Under the pieces are notes generated by a model, which worked only from the letters and a program-made list of their open reading frames with translations, did not search any database and was not told where the DNA came from. The translations under genes were made by a program, and so were the position numbers. From Mesaphorura yosii (taxonomy: Eukaryota; Arthropoda; Collembola; Poduromorpha; Tullbergiidae), in the NCBI GenBank assembly GCA_009869945.1, contig WIXG01000014.1, forward strand, positions 124,001 to 188,000: DNA of 64,000 bases, in the 5' to 3' direction. Below, piece after piece: positions 1-15,400 of this stretch (within the stretch, counting starts at the first letter, position 1; each line of letters begins with the position of its first letter).

Positions 1-3000
1 TCAGCGGCCTTGTCTAGTTTTTGACTGTGTAATTACTCTTCCACATCACATTTGCACACCAGCGATGCAATACAAGAACAAAATGAAGCAAATCGGAAGA
101 CTGAAACCGTACACGCCGTTTTTCCATTTGCATGAAAGTGTGATTTTTGCAAAGAAATTTTGCAGGAAACTCATTACACGGTGCAGTCTTATATTTTCTC
201 CACGCTGCGCTGAGCTGAGCTGTGTCATTCTCTCTAAACATTTTCAATTGAATTTATCATTTAACAGAACGAGAACCCAGTGGGCTTATTAGAATCATAC
301 ACACTTGTAATGCTTTACGGTTTTGTTGATCATGGGTGGTATCAAATCAACAGCATACAAAATGAATTATTTTATTTCATGCTAAGATATGCCAAGAGAG
401 TTGGGCTATTGAGTTGTGTGGCAATACCTTCCTCTTTGCTAATCTAATCTTCATATTTTAATATTGTAATTTCTGTTGATGTGCACCAGAGTGACGAGCT
501 GAGATGTCGAGTTGTGAAAAAAACAAGTTATAATGGCATGACCAGCAGAGCATGGCTAAATACGAGTTTTGCTATGAAATAATTCAGAATTTAATTTCTA
601 TTCTTCCATGCATTTTAAGTGAGGGAAATGAGCGTGCAGCGCACTGAACACGGACATGCACTTGCTCAGGCTTGCAAAGATTTATCAGTTGCAGTAGGAA
701 ATGAGATGGAATAAAAATCACTTATTACTGACTAACCTAGACTTAAGTTGGTTCACACTGTATTTGCGTGTTAACCTGCTCGTATTTGGAGATTATTTTC
801 ATTTGTAGCGTCCAAGTATGGTGTGAACCAAAACACCAAAACTGGGCGACATGGCTTGCCTTTCATCACACTGTAAGTATTGTGCATACATTCACGCGAA
901 AGAAATGAGATTTATTAGCAAGGCGAATTCAATTCTGATTCTTGGACGTACATCGCACAAAATTCCTCTTGTTGCTTCCTTTAAATAATCGAAGCTCCCG
1001 AAATAAGTTATATTCTTGAGGAATTTCACCGTTTGACTTCTGCAAAACTGCAATGCAATGCGTCAGCTCAGGCTGAAGTGCAAATGTGGGGCCATGACCA
1101 TACGGACATCAGATTCATTTTTTATAATATGTAGAGCCTGAAATGAGGGTAACGTAATGTTGACTTTATCAGCGCAATGAATCAAATTAAGAAATGAAAC
1201 ACTAAGCCAAATTTGGGAGTGCCGAGCAAATATTAATCACCGCATCCATTTGTAATCAAGTTCAAGCGATCACTGGGCTCGTGATACAGACCTTAATGAG
1301 TGCTTAGACTAATTTATACGAACATTGGCATGAATTTGTGAACCTTGAAATTAAATGGGAAGAACGTTCGAGTTAATTTAATTTGCATCAGCAGTCAATC
1401 TCCGAGATTAGCTTGAGAAACGCAAACAGATTCTCATCACGTCGAACAATTATCATCCGTTAATCTCCTCTCAAGCAAAGTAATCTTAATCAGATCATGA
1501 TTTACTCGAAATGGGCCGATTTCAATTACGACTCACATTCATCTAAAACGGAGCAAAAGGTTGTGAAAACGGTTCTACGTTATGCGAAGAAAATTCACCA
1601 AAATTTGATGTCTACATTTTTCATCGCCTCTGTTCTCAGATTCTATGCAATTTGGATGAGATGCATTGAGTTTGCATTGCTCTAATAGGGCACGCTGTTC
1701 CGGTCGCCTTTCTGATTTGTGCTGTCAAACAAGCCTCACAATAGTCAATCAATGAACAGTTAAAGCCAATTATCGGAGTCGCACAACCAACTGCTTTGTA
1801 TTTTCGAAAACTGCATATTTTGAACGCATGAACTGAACTTGATAAATATGAAGACAATGATTGCGTTGAGATGTAACAAAAAATGATCTGATTTAAGCAC
1901 GTCCCGCGAAGAGAAGAGAGAGTTGCCTGTGCTGCTGTCTCGTTGTTTGCAGCGTAACAGATTTGTGCACGACGAAAATCGTGGAAATATTTTTCGTCAC
2001 GTTCATGATTTGTTCCATTTGATTGGCAATCATGTCATTGTTTCTCCTCGATTATCTTCGTTGCTTTTAATTTTAAGCGCTGCACGCGGAGCCACGTCGC
2101 AATTTCGCCTGTGACTCTTCGCAAATGAGAAAATCGCGGGGAAAAAACAAGAACTCCGGTGGTTTAAGAATAATTACAGCAAATCCCAGCAGTCTCCACC
2201 GTAAACAGGCGGATTTCGTGCTATTCATTTCTCTACCGCAACGTTTACCTTCTTTGCTCCTTTCCATGCAATTCTCTATCTTTCAGCTCTTTTTGACCGC
2301 CGCACGAAATGCGATTTTTCGTGCTTGTTCCTTTCCCACTTGTTGCTGGCATCTGTTCTAATGAGCTTTTTGTCTCAAAAAGTCAATTGTCATCTTGTTT
2401 AATCCGCTTGGAGCTTCTTCGAAGTGCAGGACACTTGTAATTTATTTCGGTTCAGAAAAATCTCAGAACGAAAGGCTTGGGATGTGTGTCCAACCCAGCC
2501 AATAATTTATTTGGATCACGAATTTTGCGGTTTTTTTTCCTTCCTTCGTAATTTACGCTTCTCTTGTTCGTGAAATCTCACAGGAATCTTGATTCTTCAG
2601 CTTGAGTGAAATGTGTTGTTGCCGACTTCCATGAAAGAGAGGATTTGGCCACATTTTGTTCCGAGCAATCTTGATTACCGTTTACCGCTTGTTTATGGTT
2701 CAATTCGCCTTCCACAGCTGCAACTTTCTTTCCCTTGCACGCTTCGGATAACTTCGTGTAACCTCAACCTGAAGCCGGAGTTGAAGCTCTGAAGGATCAC
2801 ATGAAAAGAAGTAAGACGGTGTCAAGAATTCTATTCTATCTGCCACGTATCTTCTGTTGAGAATGAATTAAAATTTTTCTCGTCGGGCAGTTGGTCGTTG
2901 CAGGGACCTGTTGTGATTTCGCATTAATCAGCACACAAGTTCACGAACGGAGAGACGAAGCTCATTATACCGATTTGCTACGGTGTCCCGCCTGGCCTAG

Positions 3001-6000
3001 AATTTAAATTTTAACACAAGAAACTGAAATATTATTCCTTGGAATGTTAATTGAGATTACTTCTGTGCTTCGTTCTCGGGAGAAGCACGTTTTTCTTTAT
3101 TGCTTTGCATTTCTAATTATGTGCCTCTTTCATTGATGCGCGAATTAGGCACAGCAGTGTGCACAGATCTAATCAGACGATCCCATCCAGACATAATTGT
3201 AATTGTCGTTAATTTCTCTCCCATGTCATCCACGATCCTCCTGTTAGCAAAATTGTCGTGAGTCTCATTCAGCAAATTTAGCCGTGCCTGATCATCATCA
3301 GGCGTGTTGGAGATTTACTGACTACGACTGTGAAACGAATGTGGTTTAGTTTTGCTTCTTCTTGATTTCGTATCATTATCGCTTGTCTAAACACAAAACA
3401 AGCTCATTCTTTTCTGTTGATCGTTTTATGTATTTTATAACTGCCCAAATTATCGTCTCCTTATTTAGCACATTCCCACCACGTCGCAGTTTCCTATTGT
3501 TGTCATTCTCGTCTTGTTCAAAAGCAGCACAAAGAATGTCTCCATTTCTGACGAATTCAAATTAACCAGTACCGTTAAATTGAAAACTCATATTGCCTGA
3601 GAACTGCGCCAGTGAGACTGTCGTCTTGCGATGTGAAGTTTATGAGCATAAACGGAGCGATGGGCAAATGAGTCGATGTGAAATTAGATTTTCAGTTTTA
3701 CGACCGCTTTAATTCGATGCTTGAAATTAAAGAACAGATCCAAAGACAATCACAGTGCTTGCAAAATTCATGCGTCATCGTTTAGTTTGATTGCGGTGTT
3801 GAGTTCATGTGTTATTGTATTCATGTGAAAGCGTGTCATTGCATCGTTAATCTGTTGTACCGCTGCAATTTGCATAATTGTGAATCACGGCGAAGTCTTC
3901 GCGATGGCTCTCAATTCTCACGCGATTCAGGATGAAAAATGTGATCTTACTCTTGCCTTACTTCTGATTCGTACTTGTAATTTTCCAGCCCCATTTTCAA
4001 AGCTCTGCTGTCAAGCGATGAACTTTAAAGACAAATGCATATGAATAAAAGCATGTGGTTTCATTCTTCGCTAGCTCGGATGGATGAGCATAGCAGTTTG
4101 ATCTTGAGAATCAATCTCCGTCGCACTACGGCGGATCTAGTCACGTATGATCAAGGCACGGCTGCAGCGCAATTTTCATATTGTACAAATGAATTGGTTT
4201 GGGACGTCTCTACTTTTGTCTCAGTGCACGTCTCAAACGCATTAATTTGATGGCATTGGCGTTTTCGCCCGACTTGTTTAAGCCAATTTGATAAAGTATG
4301 TCATTCGAATGAATTGTTTATCATTCAACCGGAAAAATTTGACTCGCAAAGAGAGATCATACCAGGCTCAATTATGATTGAAGGTAGTAAAAGGTTTGCC
4401 CTCAATTTTCATCGGCCTCCGATTTAAGCTTCATGAAATTACGAGTCAAAGAATTTCGCAAGACGCTTTTTATTCTTGTGCGTGTGTTTGAACTCTGATT
4501 TAAAATTCATTGTGCAACTCACCAGCGCACTGTTTCACGTTTCATTCATTCACAGTCTGATCCGGCTTATTGGATTAGTGAGTACTGAATATTGTTTTGA
4601 TATTAATACATTCGAAGATTAACGCTCTTGAATAGAATTTGAATTGGCAAAAAGAAAAGTAATTCAAATTGCTTGACGCGCTTGCTCGCGAAAAGCGTAT
4701 GTGGTTCAATGCCTAGACAGAGGAGAACCCGTGAATAATATAATAAAATAATAGTCCATTGTTATTTGTAACATAATTAAAATTTATGAATAATAAAAAT
4801 TAAGTAAATTGAGAGCAGAAAGTAAAACGACGGCGGCTTATTTCTTTCACATTTGCTGATTTCCGTCAATTACCTTGCAGAACCGTCAAGCTAAGCTAAT
4901 TTTGCAGTCGAGGATTATCCTTTGCGGTGCATTGTGCAACAACGAACGAAGTGACAGGAGTGAGAACAGAACTGAATTAATGTCAGAAGAAAAATAATAT
5001 TTATGAAGCCGAGCTTGCCCAAATCATGAGCGTCCACTGTGAAATACACAAACAGTTTAGCAATTCATAATAGAAATCCGCGGCCAATTGATATTTTACA
5101 GCGGTGAACGACAACAATGGGATGCTAAATCTCTTAATCTCATTGTTGAAAGTATTTGGATGGACTAAAGCCCTACACGACAATAATAACAATAATTATC
5201 TTGATGTGTCGTCGGAAACTGTGCAAATCGACCGTCACTTTGAACGAACCTCGTAATTCTGACTGTTTTCAAGCTTAAATTCCGTCGCGAGTTTTCTGCA
5301 TAGCAGAATGGAGTTAGCTGGCTTAAGTAAATAAGTAAAATAGTCTGCGGAATTCAATTCACGTCGCAATAAAGTGCAATGCGTTTGCAGTACCGAAAAT
5401 TCAGAGAGATAGGCGATGCGAAGTGATGTGCAGACAACAAAGCAATTTGCAGCCACCCACCAAATCTTATTGTGATCAGGACGCGTCAGAATTTAACTGT
5501 TCATTCTGTGCTTTATAATTTAGAAGCACCCGTTGCGAATTTTCTTGCGTGCTTGGTGAATGTGAAAATGGCATAAGCAGTTACAAGCGGAGGATGATCA
5601 ATCGCGGCAATCAGAATTATTAGCCCCGCTAATTGCATGTTATTACAAAGTAATCGCCAGAAGTGCCAGTCATCAATCGTCACTTGAACCCTCGTCGTTG
5701 CACACACGTCACAGAATACAGTTATATTACTCAGAAGAAAGAAAGCAATCATCGACGACACTGTCGTGTTTAGTTTACAAGAGAAAGAGAGAACATTCTG
5801 CAATTGTTGATTGTTTACTTGTGCCAATTCCTGCCGCGCAGTGATGCAGCATGAATGCCGGTACTTTGTCTTAGCTCGTAGCATTCAACTACTGCAAGCA
5901 TTCATAAAAAATGTCGAACTAGAAAAAATTCGCCAGCGTAATAAATCTGCAGAGTGAACCCATTTTTTATGTTTTACAACGAGCGAGGTTGCAATTTCTC

Positions 6001-6421
6001 CTGAAGTGGCAGTAGTCAAAAAGTCCCGTCCATTGTTATCTGCGCCGTAAGAAGTCGTTAAATGCACCTGGCTTTCACACAGACCAGCTAAACAACGGAT
6101 TGTCTGCTTTATGTAAGATATGTGTTTGAAGTTCAAAGGGAGCATTTCAGTTAATAACAATTTTTCTCAATAATGAAGTCGAGCAGTTTCACCCTGCTTG
6201 CGATTGAGCCATTCACACTCTAACGAAAGATCTGATGTTCAGTGTTTATTACTCGTTTTTCAAGTATGTGTAAGTTTATTTACACCTTTTTAAATGCACA
6301 TGCTAAATGAAAACAAATTTCTCCAAGATGAACTTTTTTTACTTGCTTGGATTACGAACACGCAATGCTGAAGAAATTTGGGTGTATATTTTGATCTTGC
6401 TACTGCCTTCCTTAATAACGA

Positions 6422-6446
6422 CTTAATAGCTGTTACAGCTATTAAG
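6422..6446. repeat. 25-nt perfect inverted repeat
   Basis: CTTAATAGCTGT, a single T, then ACAGCTATTAAG: two perfectly complementary 12-nt arms around one base. It lies in AT-rich noncoding DNA just before a short TATATA run. It could be a cruciform or hairpin, or a dyad binding site. No flanking repeat suggests a transposon. Confidence 0.85.
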
Positions 6447-9400
6447 CTGTATTACCAGTCATATTATATATATATTGTTGATGATCATATGTAGGCGTGG
6501 TTGGAAAATAACCATGGTAAGGTAAACAATATTAGCCCTAATCTATCCTGCAGGAGACTGCGAGTCGTTTCAAAGTCAGATCCACCCTTACTGACTGCGG
6601 ACTGCCTACCGACCTAGACTAAATATTTTATTGTCTTCTTCAGTTGAAAGACGGAGCAAGACCATCAATTTCAGATTTCTGGTCAAATTCGGCAATCGGT
6701 GTTAACAACGCAATCGCAGCTTCAAATTCGTCTAAAACGACAATCTCATACTGGCCACTGCCCGAATTGTCATTAAGCGATTACTCATAGGGCACTCCTT
6801 TTGTAGTACCTCAATTACTCTGAATGCGAACGCAGTGCATCGCTGACTGATATTTCGGACTCCATTAGTATTTCAAATGCGTATTGCTCATCTCGTCGAC
6901 TCACCGCATATCTTAGAATTGAGGTCCGTCAAAGCAATTTACTAACTTGAGATGCGCCGCAGCTCGTTGTGCTTTGGTATCGAGCGCAGGTTTTTATTTG
7001 CATGATGAATATATAAAATGCAGTACAACACAACTGAATATGCATCAGCGATTTTGTTTTTCGGCGATGAAGTCCTAATTTTCTGCATTAACCATCGCCA
7101 GCCGCATCAGCCGTCGCTTACAACAAAGCGTGTCGTTTGTACAAATGGAAGTTTGATTGCAATGTGGACGAAATGACATTAAAATACACGAATTGAACAA
7201 AGGGAACCTCAAGCCAAACCAAGATGCGGTCACTGCATTTCCTATCTGTCTTCTTTAAATATTTACATACATGCTTTGTAAAACATAACAAGCCAGCAAC
7301 ACTGTGAAATGGTGACATACTTTGCTGAAGCATAGTCATTGAAATTGGTTCGAATAAGAGAAAGCTGGACGATTGACGCATAATTCGTCGGTCGCAACTT
7401 TCTTGAAATGACTGATCGTGAGCCCCTTTTAAATCACTTTTATTCGAGTTAATTTACTGCAAATCAATTACCATAATTCAGTGAAATATTTTCACTTTCA
7501 TTGAGTCATTTATTAAGTCAGCCCTTTTGTTTGTGAGAAAAATTGTCGAGGCGCTTCATTCCAAGAAGGTGAAAGTCTTTCTGCTGAATGCTCGAGCAGG
7601 CCAAACCAACTCAGCAGCAATTAAGTATTATAAAGAATGCAGTCGGAGATTTAAGTTTTTCGCCCTCTAAAGTGCCCATGCGAGAAATGGCACGCGAACT
7701 CGCGTATTCACAAGCATTTCATCTCGGGTTTCATGTTGGTTCATCTTCATCTCATTAAGTGGTTCTTTGTCAAGCGATAAAGTGAAGAAATGACTCAAGT
7801 CTTTTCTGCGCGTAAGAAAACAAACTTGCCGCCAACAATTGCAGCGGCACGACATAATCAAAACGCATGATGACTTTATTTTTACTTTTCAATGCAAATG
7901 GAGTAATTAGAGCGAACTAAGTCTGACTTTGAGCAAATAAAGAATTCAGCTCCTCTTTATTATTATGCACCATGAGTTGGCGTTTTGTACAATTGCACGA
8001 CGCGTATTTTATGCCTTCTTTTGACAAGGCATTTTAAACTCGCAGTTTTGCCGTTTTCCCTAAACACCGGCTTTATGCGACAAATTCACGTCGGCATGTA
8101 CCAATATTGTTTGCAAGATGTTGCCGAAGGAAGCCATAAAACCAAGTTAATTTCTTTTCGCTGTTGTGATTTACTCGTGCTGCCTTGCGTGATTTTGGCT
8201 TGGGCAATTTCACAGGTGATAAAACGAAGTTCAAATTCAAGTTTCCTGTTCTAATTTTACGTTCGAGTAGAACCACGCAAACAATGCAGTTGAATGCTGT
8301 GAAATGAATTTCCTTGCTTACCTGATAAGACATAAGGGATCCAGTAAGTTACTTCCTTGTTCAGATACAATACACGCAAATATTGAACCGGATGGAAAGA
8401 ACCAGAAGGGTGCACGACCGAAAAATATCTTCGTTGGAATGAGCCAAGAAAACATTGCAGATGGCAACTTGAGCTTGTTAATCTGATAACGATTCTTCTT
8501 TTATCTCTGTGATTTGGAATCTTGAACGAAGACCAAAAGTCAACCTTGCAGAGAAAAACGATCATCCTACTATCATTTTGTCTAATTCCGTTCAGCATTA
8601 TGAATTTCGACGGGTTTTCATTTCGTACTTAAGTTGCATATTCAGGCAGCTTGAATTTGCAATGCATTCCTCACTAGCTGCGTTATTTTCAGCAACCGTG
8701 CACCTCACCCATTTAACCAGACACGAGAAATATAAATGTACAGTAATGTAGTAAAATGATACATTATAATGAAATTCGATTTAATTTTTTGTTGCTTATT
8801 TCTCGAAATTAGGTGATAAAAAGTAACGATCCATGTTTTGTTTACGAAGACATTTTGCCTCAGCATCCCACTACCGTCATCATCTCTCTGTTCGACTACA
8901 ATGGGAATTCCTTCCTTCGTCTTGATAGATTGCGAGTGTATGTCAGATGCGCGGCAGACGTTCGTCGTAAATGTAATTTGCAAATTCGTGATGAAGCCAC
9001 CGTTTAAAAAACGATCAATTTCTGCAAGCCGACTTGGTTCCGTTCTTTTCACTCAGCGTACTGCCGCTCACATGCATATAACATCCCGTCATTTGTTCTC
9101 GTGTTCTGCAATTTGTGCCCTGCCTTGATTGCGACTCTTCCAAACCTTTTATTGTACCTTATTAAAGGAGCATAAAATACTCAACAGAGTTTCTCGTCAT
9201 CATCTGCACGCCAATCATCGGGACGTCAGTTCTCATCCCTTCACAGCGCAACTCTAATTTAGACTTTATTTTTGCGAGGTGGAGCAGTTTTACGCGTTAC
9301 GTTTAAATGCCATTATCATGTTAGATAATTAACTTTACAGGCGAGTAATTTAGCATTCATGCACCAGGCTTGAAGTTACAGGCAGGGAATGCAAGTGGGT

Positions 9401-12400
9401 TGAGTGGTTGCTGAAATGCGGATCGTTTCTTATTTCATTTCAAAAGCAATCCTTTGGCATGATATTTACCGGATTTTAGCAATCATGGACCGTTACGGCA
9501 GGTGTGAGACTTTTGTTATTTAAAAATATGGTACTTGAGACTCCCACGACTTCAATTGTGTCAGAATTGAAGCCAGTAGATTAATTGGAATGATGAAGTG
9601 TACGGATTCGGACCAATGGTCATTTATTGTGGCCAACTGAAAAATCATATTGTGGTTTGAGTTATCCACTCAGTTCACGAATTAGGTCAACGTGAAATTG
9701 AGTTAAATTCGAATTTCACGGCGTTTACATTCGAATACCGTCCCGTGTCATTCAGCAATTGTTGTCATTTGTCGACCTATTTCACTGTATCAATAGCTTC
9801 AATGGTATCCACTTGAGCCCGACGATCAAAGAGTAAAAGTACAATCACATCGAGTGTACCCTTATAAATGCTAACCGACAGCACAAAAGGAGTTTCATTT
9901 ACAATACGGTCTTATGTCTGTACCATCTATGCTGCACACATGAAAAGTGCTCTCTAGTTACACAAATGATGTCGGACTTTATGAATGATGCCAGTCAATG
10001 CGTACAAATTGATTCGGGTTGAAATTGAGTGCGTTTTCGAATATGAACTCATTCCTGTTCGTATTTCAATTTGCACCTCCGTGGCAAAATTGCTCAGTTC
10101 AAAGTTCAGGAAATGTCAGACGAGAGCAATTCAATCGAAGGAAATATCTTATTTCACGTTAATTAATACACGGTCGTAAAGGTTTGCCTACTTCTCCAAC
10201 TACTGACGTGCTTCTTTATCTCTTGCGGTACATGCGCTGCACAAAGAGAGCTTTCTCGAGGCTCAATTAATTCAGGCAACACGTTTTCGATTTAACTTTC
10301 ACAATATTTTTTTCTATTTCGACAAGATTGACATTTCCTTTCTTTCATTGCTGGCACAGCGCTGGTGCACGGTCGCGGCTTGTACGAGCACTCACTTTTT
10401 CAACCAGGTGCATTATTATAATAGCCCTGAGTTCACTAAATTATCACTGTTGCAAATTCTTATTTTTTTGCAATTCTCGTTATGGAGGAGTCTCACAAGG
10501 TGCAACAAAGGGCATAACAGATTAAATTTGATTAGCAATCGCAACAACAACAATGGAGCTTGTGAAAAGCGTAATTTGACTGGGCTTTGAGTTTTGATTT
10601 GTCCAAGAGAAAAGCGAGTTCCGCGAATTTAATTAGTGTTATTATTTAAGAAGAGGACGCTCAGGGATAGAAAGGGTTTGTAGACAATACGACGCCGGCG
10701 TTTTTGCGAAGCATTGTTCCCTGAGTCTCCTCTGCCTTAATTTCGCGTTGTTTCTATTATTGGTAAGTACTAGTGAAGGAATTTTTTCACAGGGATATGG
10801 AGAGAAAACGCTCTGCTTACTAATAGCTGCCTGATTATGTGTCTAATTTTCTTTGCAAATGAAATTTAGCAACTCGGCCGAAATTAAGTTTCAAATCCAA
10901 TTCGAACATCAGCCTTACCTTTGTTCATACGCAGGAAATATTTTAAATTAATATCTCGCTTAGGGTTAAAACTGCATCTCCAATTCTCATAAAGTAGTAA
11001 ACATTAGAACGCTGCAGAAGCCTATTCAGAGTAGAAACAAGAGAGAATCGCAGCAGGTGTCCTCAGCGAAGTGCGAGCCAAAGGTTAGAAAACCGAGTAA
11101 ATGATAATGCATTTCGTTATTGAATTTTGGCGTATACACACTCTCACTTTTGTCAACGAATGCGATGTAGACGCGTTGTCACATACGACGTGTCAATCAA
11201 ACTAAGAAGAAAGGTTTCAGTGAAACTGCGTGCGTGTTGTTAAGAATGATTTGAATCGTGTGACTGCTCACTTTTAAACATGATCTCTTCACGAGAGAAG
11301 ATGAGCCTGTTATTACGATATCATTATCTTTATTGAGTTGAATGCAGAACAATTTTGGGAAACACGAGAAGCGAACATGCAACTTCGCTGATAAACAGAT
11401 TCTGCCCAAGTAATAATGGCATAAAAACTTGTAAATTGGAATCATTTGTTACTAAAATTGATCGCACTTGCACTTCATCTTCGTCCTTACCTGATGCTAT
11501 TCTTCATGCTCAGTGTCAACTCATATTACAGCAAATTGGCAAATTAACGCGATACATGCGAGCCCATAAATTAGTTTCTTTTCATTTTGTGTCAGAAAGA
11601 TCCTTCGGTATTTTTATACATGTTTTTAGGAAAATGGAGTATCAAAATAAAATCTCGTTTTTCCTTTCATCCTTCCCAATTGTGCATGCAGTCAGGGCTC
11701 AGATTGAACTTGGTTAGAGCAAGTTGTTATGAAAGGCACAGATTTATTGCTACGTAGTGAATTTTCAAGGCAAGGCATGCGATGTAGCGCATTTTCTTCG
11801 TGCACACGGCAAAATTGGCCTAGTGGCCGATCATGAATCTCTTTGTGCATCTATTGAAATGTTGAGATTCAAGACTCGAGTGTAAATCACGTATTTAGCT
11901 TGAATTACAAAGTGCTTCTCTTGCACACGAAATGGCCCGGCACAAAAGAATCTGAATAATTAAATCTCTCTTCACTCCCCTGACTCACGATTCGAGGAGG
12001 AAACAAAAACAGTTGAGAAATGCGCATGAACTTGGCTTAATTGGAATTTGTCAGGACGTGTTGCTAACTGTAGATTGCACCAAAATGAATTGAGTTTACA
12101 ACCTTGCTCAGAATGAGGTTGAATGCAGTTTTATTTGCGTCGTATATTGCGCCTCGAGTTTGCAGAACCGAGGAGACTCCATGACGTCTTGAGAAGCCCT
12201 TCGCCACCTGATTCTTTCGGTATGCACAGTGGACATCGACATGATAAGCAGGTACAGCGCAGACACGCCATGCCGAGCCTCCGTTCTGCGTGTTCTTCCT
12301 ACTCAAGTAAGCGAGACGGACATGCCCAACAAATTCTGACATTTTGAAGCGGCTCTTGAGCTACGCAGAGTAATAATACAGTTTAGACTCATAATCATCG

Positions 12401-15400
12401 CATTCTATTAACACCAGCACACTAAGCTCTTTTGATCATCAATTTGGCAAAGCAAAACACTGCAGACTGAAGCAACAGCCACCGAACTATCGGGACCATC
12501 ACTTGAAGCACGAGTGCTAACTGTACTCGCGGCGCTCGCTCATCTTCCATTAACATTAAGTTCATATCGATGGAATCTCTGAAACACGCATCAGAATGCG
12601 GCAATGAAAATGAATGAAATGTAGAAAGTTTGTTTTCTCGCCTGCCAAGTGCAAGCACTTGATGAAAATGCCGATTTTGAATTGCTTGAAAGTCTTGGTC
12701 ATCCTTAGGAGTCATGGTGCAATGGCTTGCACTTGCAGTTATGAGGTGATTTGGTTATGAGGTATGAGGCAAGATATTTTTTAATATATTAAAAGTGCAT
12801 TTTGCCTTTTTTACTTTTACGCTCCAGAGACATGCGAAATTGTTTCTCGCTCAAGTGGCGTTCCATTTCTGGACCAACCATAATTTAATCCTTCCGCCGA
12901 AAGAAGAGAACCACCGCCTGGCCTTGTGCTATTTGTCTATTCATAAAGAGCGTGTTGAGAACCATGCGTCCATTGACAGCTCTTGTCATGACTCATTGAA
13001 GTTAAAATTGAGAGCGCAGTCGTAGACAATAAGTCACCGTTCACCAAAATAGAAACAGGTGGTTACCGGCAATTGTCCTCCTTCCTTTGTCGCGCTGCAT
13101 TGTTCCCAAGACAACTTTGCATGCTGCTGCATATGCATTATTCGCATGCCTCACTTTTTCTTTCCTCTTTTGTGCTGACCATCAGGCCATCACTCTGATG
13201 CACTGTACTCCGGTTTACTTGTGCTGGTGTCCATGAACTCATACTACAAAATTAATGATCGTCGCGTAGCTGCAGTGATGCTGCATCGAGAAGCCAGAAG
13301 CACAGAGCCAATTTGGCACGGTTGGCGATGGAGATAATGAGGATATTGAGAAATGACGAGAGTAATGTCCCGCCACCGAGAATCACAAGACTGTGACGAT
13401 TTTTCTGGTTTTTACTTCTTTCTCAAGCGAAATTTAAGTACGAAAATGAAAAGATGAGTAATGTCTTACGACCTGAAAACTTGTTCCGGCGATGTTGAGC
13501 CAGCGACGCTGTGCATTCGCAAGAGAAGAAGCAAGATGAGACGCAGTCATAATTTTACATAATTGTAGACATTACGACTTCACAAAGAAATAGTCGTCGT
13601 CATAATTTTGCATTTTGCATGGATAAAAACGTACGTGACGTACCACTGTACTGTTTTGAATTGATGTAGACGGGGGCATAATAGAAAGATTACAATCTAC
13701 TCGCGAAATTAAATGTTTGAGTTTATTTTGATGCATAAGCTTTCACATGTGCAATTATTATTAATTCAGTGTACGCCAGCCGAGTCGGGCTTCTAGCATC
13801 ATGCTGTCCAACAACACGTCAGCGTTGCAATTTGAGAATCTACACGCAATATCATGAAAGAGTCACTAATTAACAGAGTTCATCTCACTCATTATATTTT
13901 TCCAATGCAGTCTGAAACTGAATACGCGAAAGTTGGGCGCAGTTTTGCATTTGCCATGTTCTATTTCTGCCAGCTTCCTTCCTTTGTGCCATACCGGTCT
14001 GCTTCTGCTGCGTGACATGCCATTGACTCGTAATTCAGCTGCTGCAAATGATTGAAATTGTATGGAGCAATAATAGAAGTAGTAATCTGCAAACAGTTCC
14101 ATGCGATGCGAGACAGTCACCTCGAGTCGTAATGACACTTTTTATGAATAATGTGCAATGATTCACAGTTGTACAAAGGCAGGTAATTCAAAGAAATCAG
14201 AAATTATTTGTCATGCACCTGTAAACCATTGCCAAGCCGTGGCTTGCATTGCACGGCAGCCCAGCAGCAAGCGCAGTGATTAATGTTCCGATAAACTTGT
14301 TGGAGCTCCCTCGTCCTTTGTGATGCTCATTGAACGGAGATATTCAGCAAATTTCCTCTCTTACACTCGCATAAAATATTTTATGTCGCTTTATTGTCGT
14401 TGGACTTGCAGGCACATTCGAAGTAGACGAAACAATTACACGCGTAATATAACAAGCCTCGTTTCGCCCGACAAGATGGATTGTCTCTTTTTATTGCATT
14501 GGGTTTCTGCGTCTTTCTTCTGTGACTTTGAATTATTTTTCCAAATTATGCACGATTCTTCTTCAGCTTCCTTCTCCGTTCACGCGAATCTCTTCATCTC
14601 CTTCATTTCATGTATAATGGATGAGCAGATTACACGCCAACGAAAATCCAAATGAGTGCTGCTACAACTTACAGGTTTGATTCGAGTGCAATTGTAATTT
14701 AGTTGACTGTCTGAATATTGTAATGATGATGATTACACATAATTAGCCAGGCTCACAGCTTGTGTCTGTGTAGTGTTCATGGATAAAGTAGAAAAATACA
14801 CAGTAGTTCGCTAAATATTCAAGAACATAGACAAGACTCATAATTATATTTGGCTACAATACAAAATTTCCCACATCCGGCACCAGTATAAAAATCAATC
14901 AGCCGAAGAAAACGTGAAACATCTCGCTTGCAATTCGTCGGTTGCGTATTGCCAGAGAACAAGATAATTTCCAATCTTTCTTGAACGAGTTTCGTGCGTC
15001 TTGAGATCCTTACCAGATGCGTCTTCCAAATCTCGGCAGGGTAGGCACCATTATGGAGCCGAAATTTTTGGAACAATTACATAAAAGAAATGGGTATGTA
15101 GCTATGTTAAATAAATCATATTCTGTTACGTATGCTCTTTGGCTGCACGCTTCGTGACTACTGCGAACTGCTAAGAATTCGCTCCTTGGCCTTTGTACTT
15201 CAGGGTGGTGAAATCAATTATTCGCAACGAAATGGGAAATTTTGCCTTCAAAAACCACAAATTGGCCCTTTTATTCAGAGTCATAGGTGGTACAAAAAAT
15301 ATAGAATCAATTTCTGAGATTTATTTTGCGTTTCGCGTTTCATTCCAGCCGCAGACACACATACTAATCTGCGTCCTGTCAATAAGTTAACGATGGTTGG

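Noticed and set aside
851-872. ATG plus 22 nt ending at GTAAGTATTG, a possible start exon
   Set aside because: The donor is good, but seven codons with no recognisable content and no partner exon are not enough. It also does not match the phase needed by Jupiter.
5513-6160. Two adjacent minus-strand open frames of 123 and 91 codons
   Set aside because: No recognisable domain, irregular composition and no splice or promoter context. Consistent with chance in noncoding DNA.
6513-6523. ACCATGG followed by a GTAAG-type donor, a possible tiny first exon
   Set aside because: Only a few codons at most, ambiguous donors (GTAAGG or GTAAAC), and no partner acceptor I could justify.
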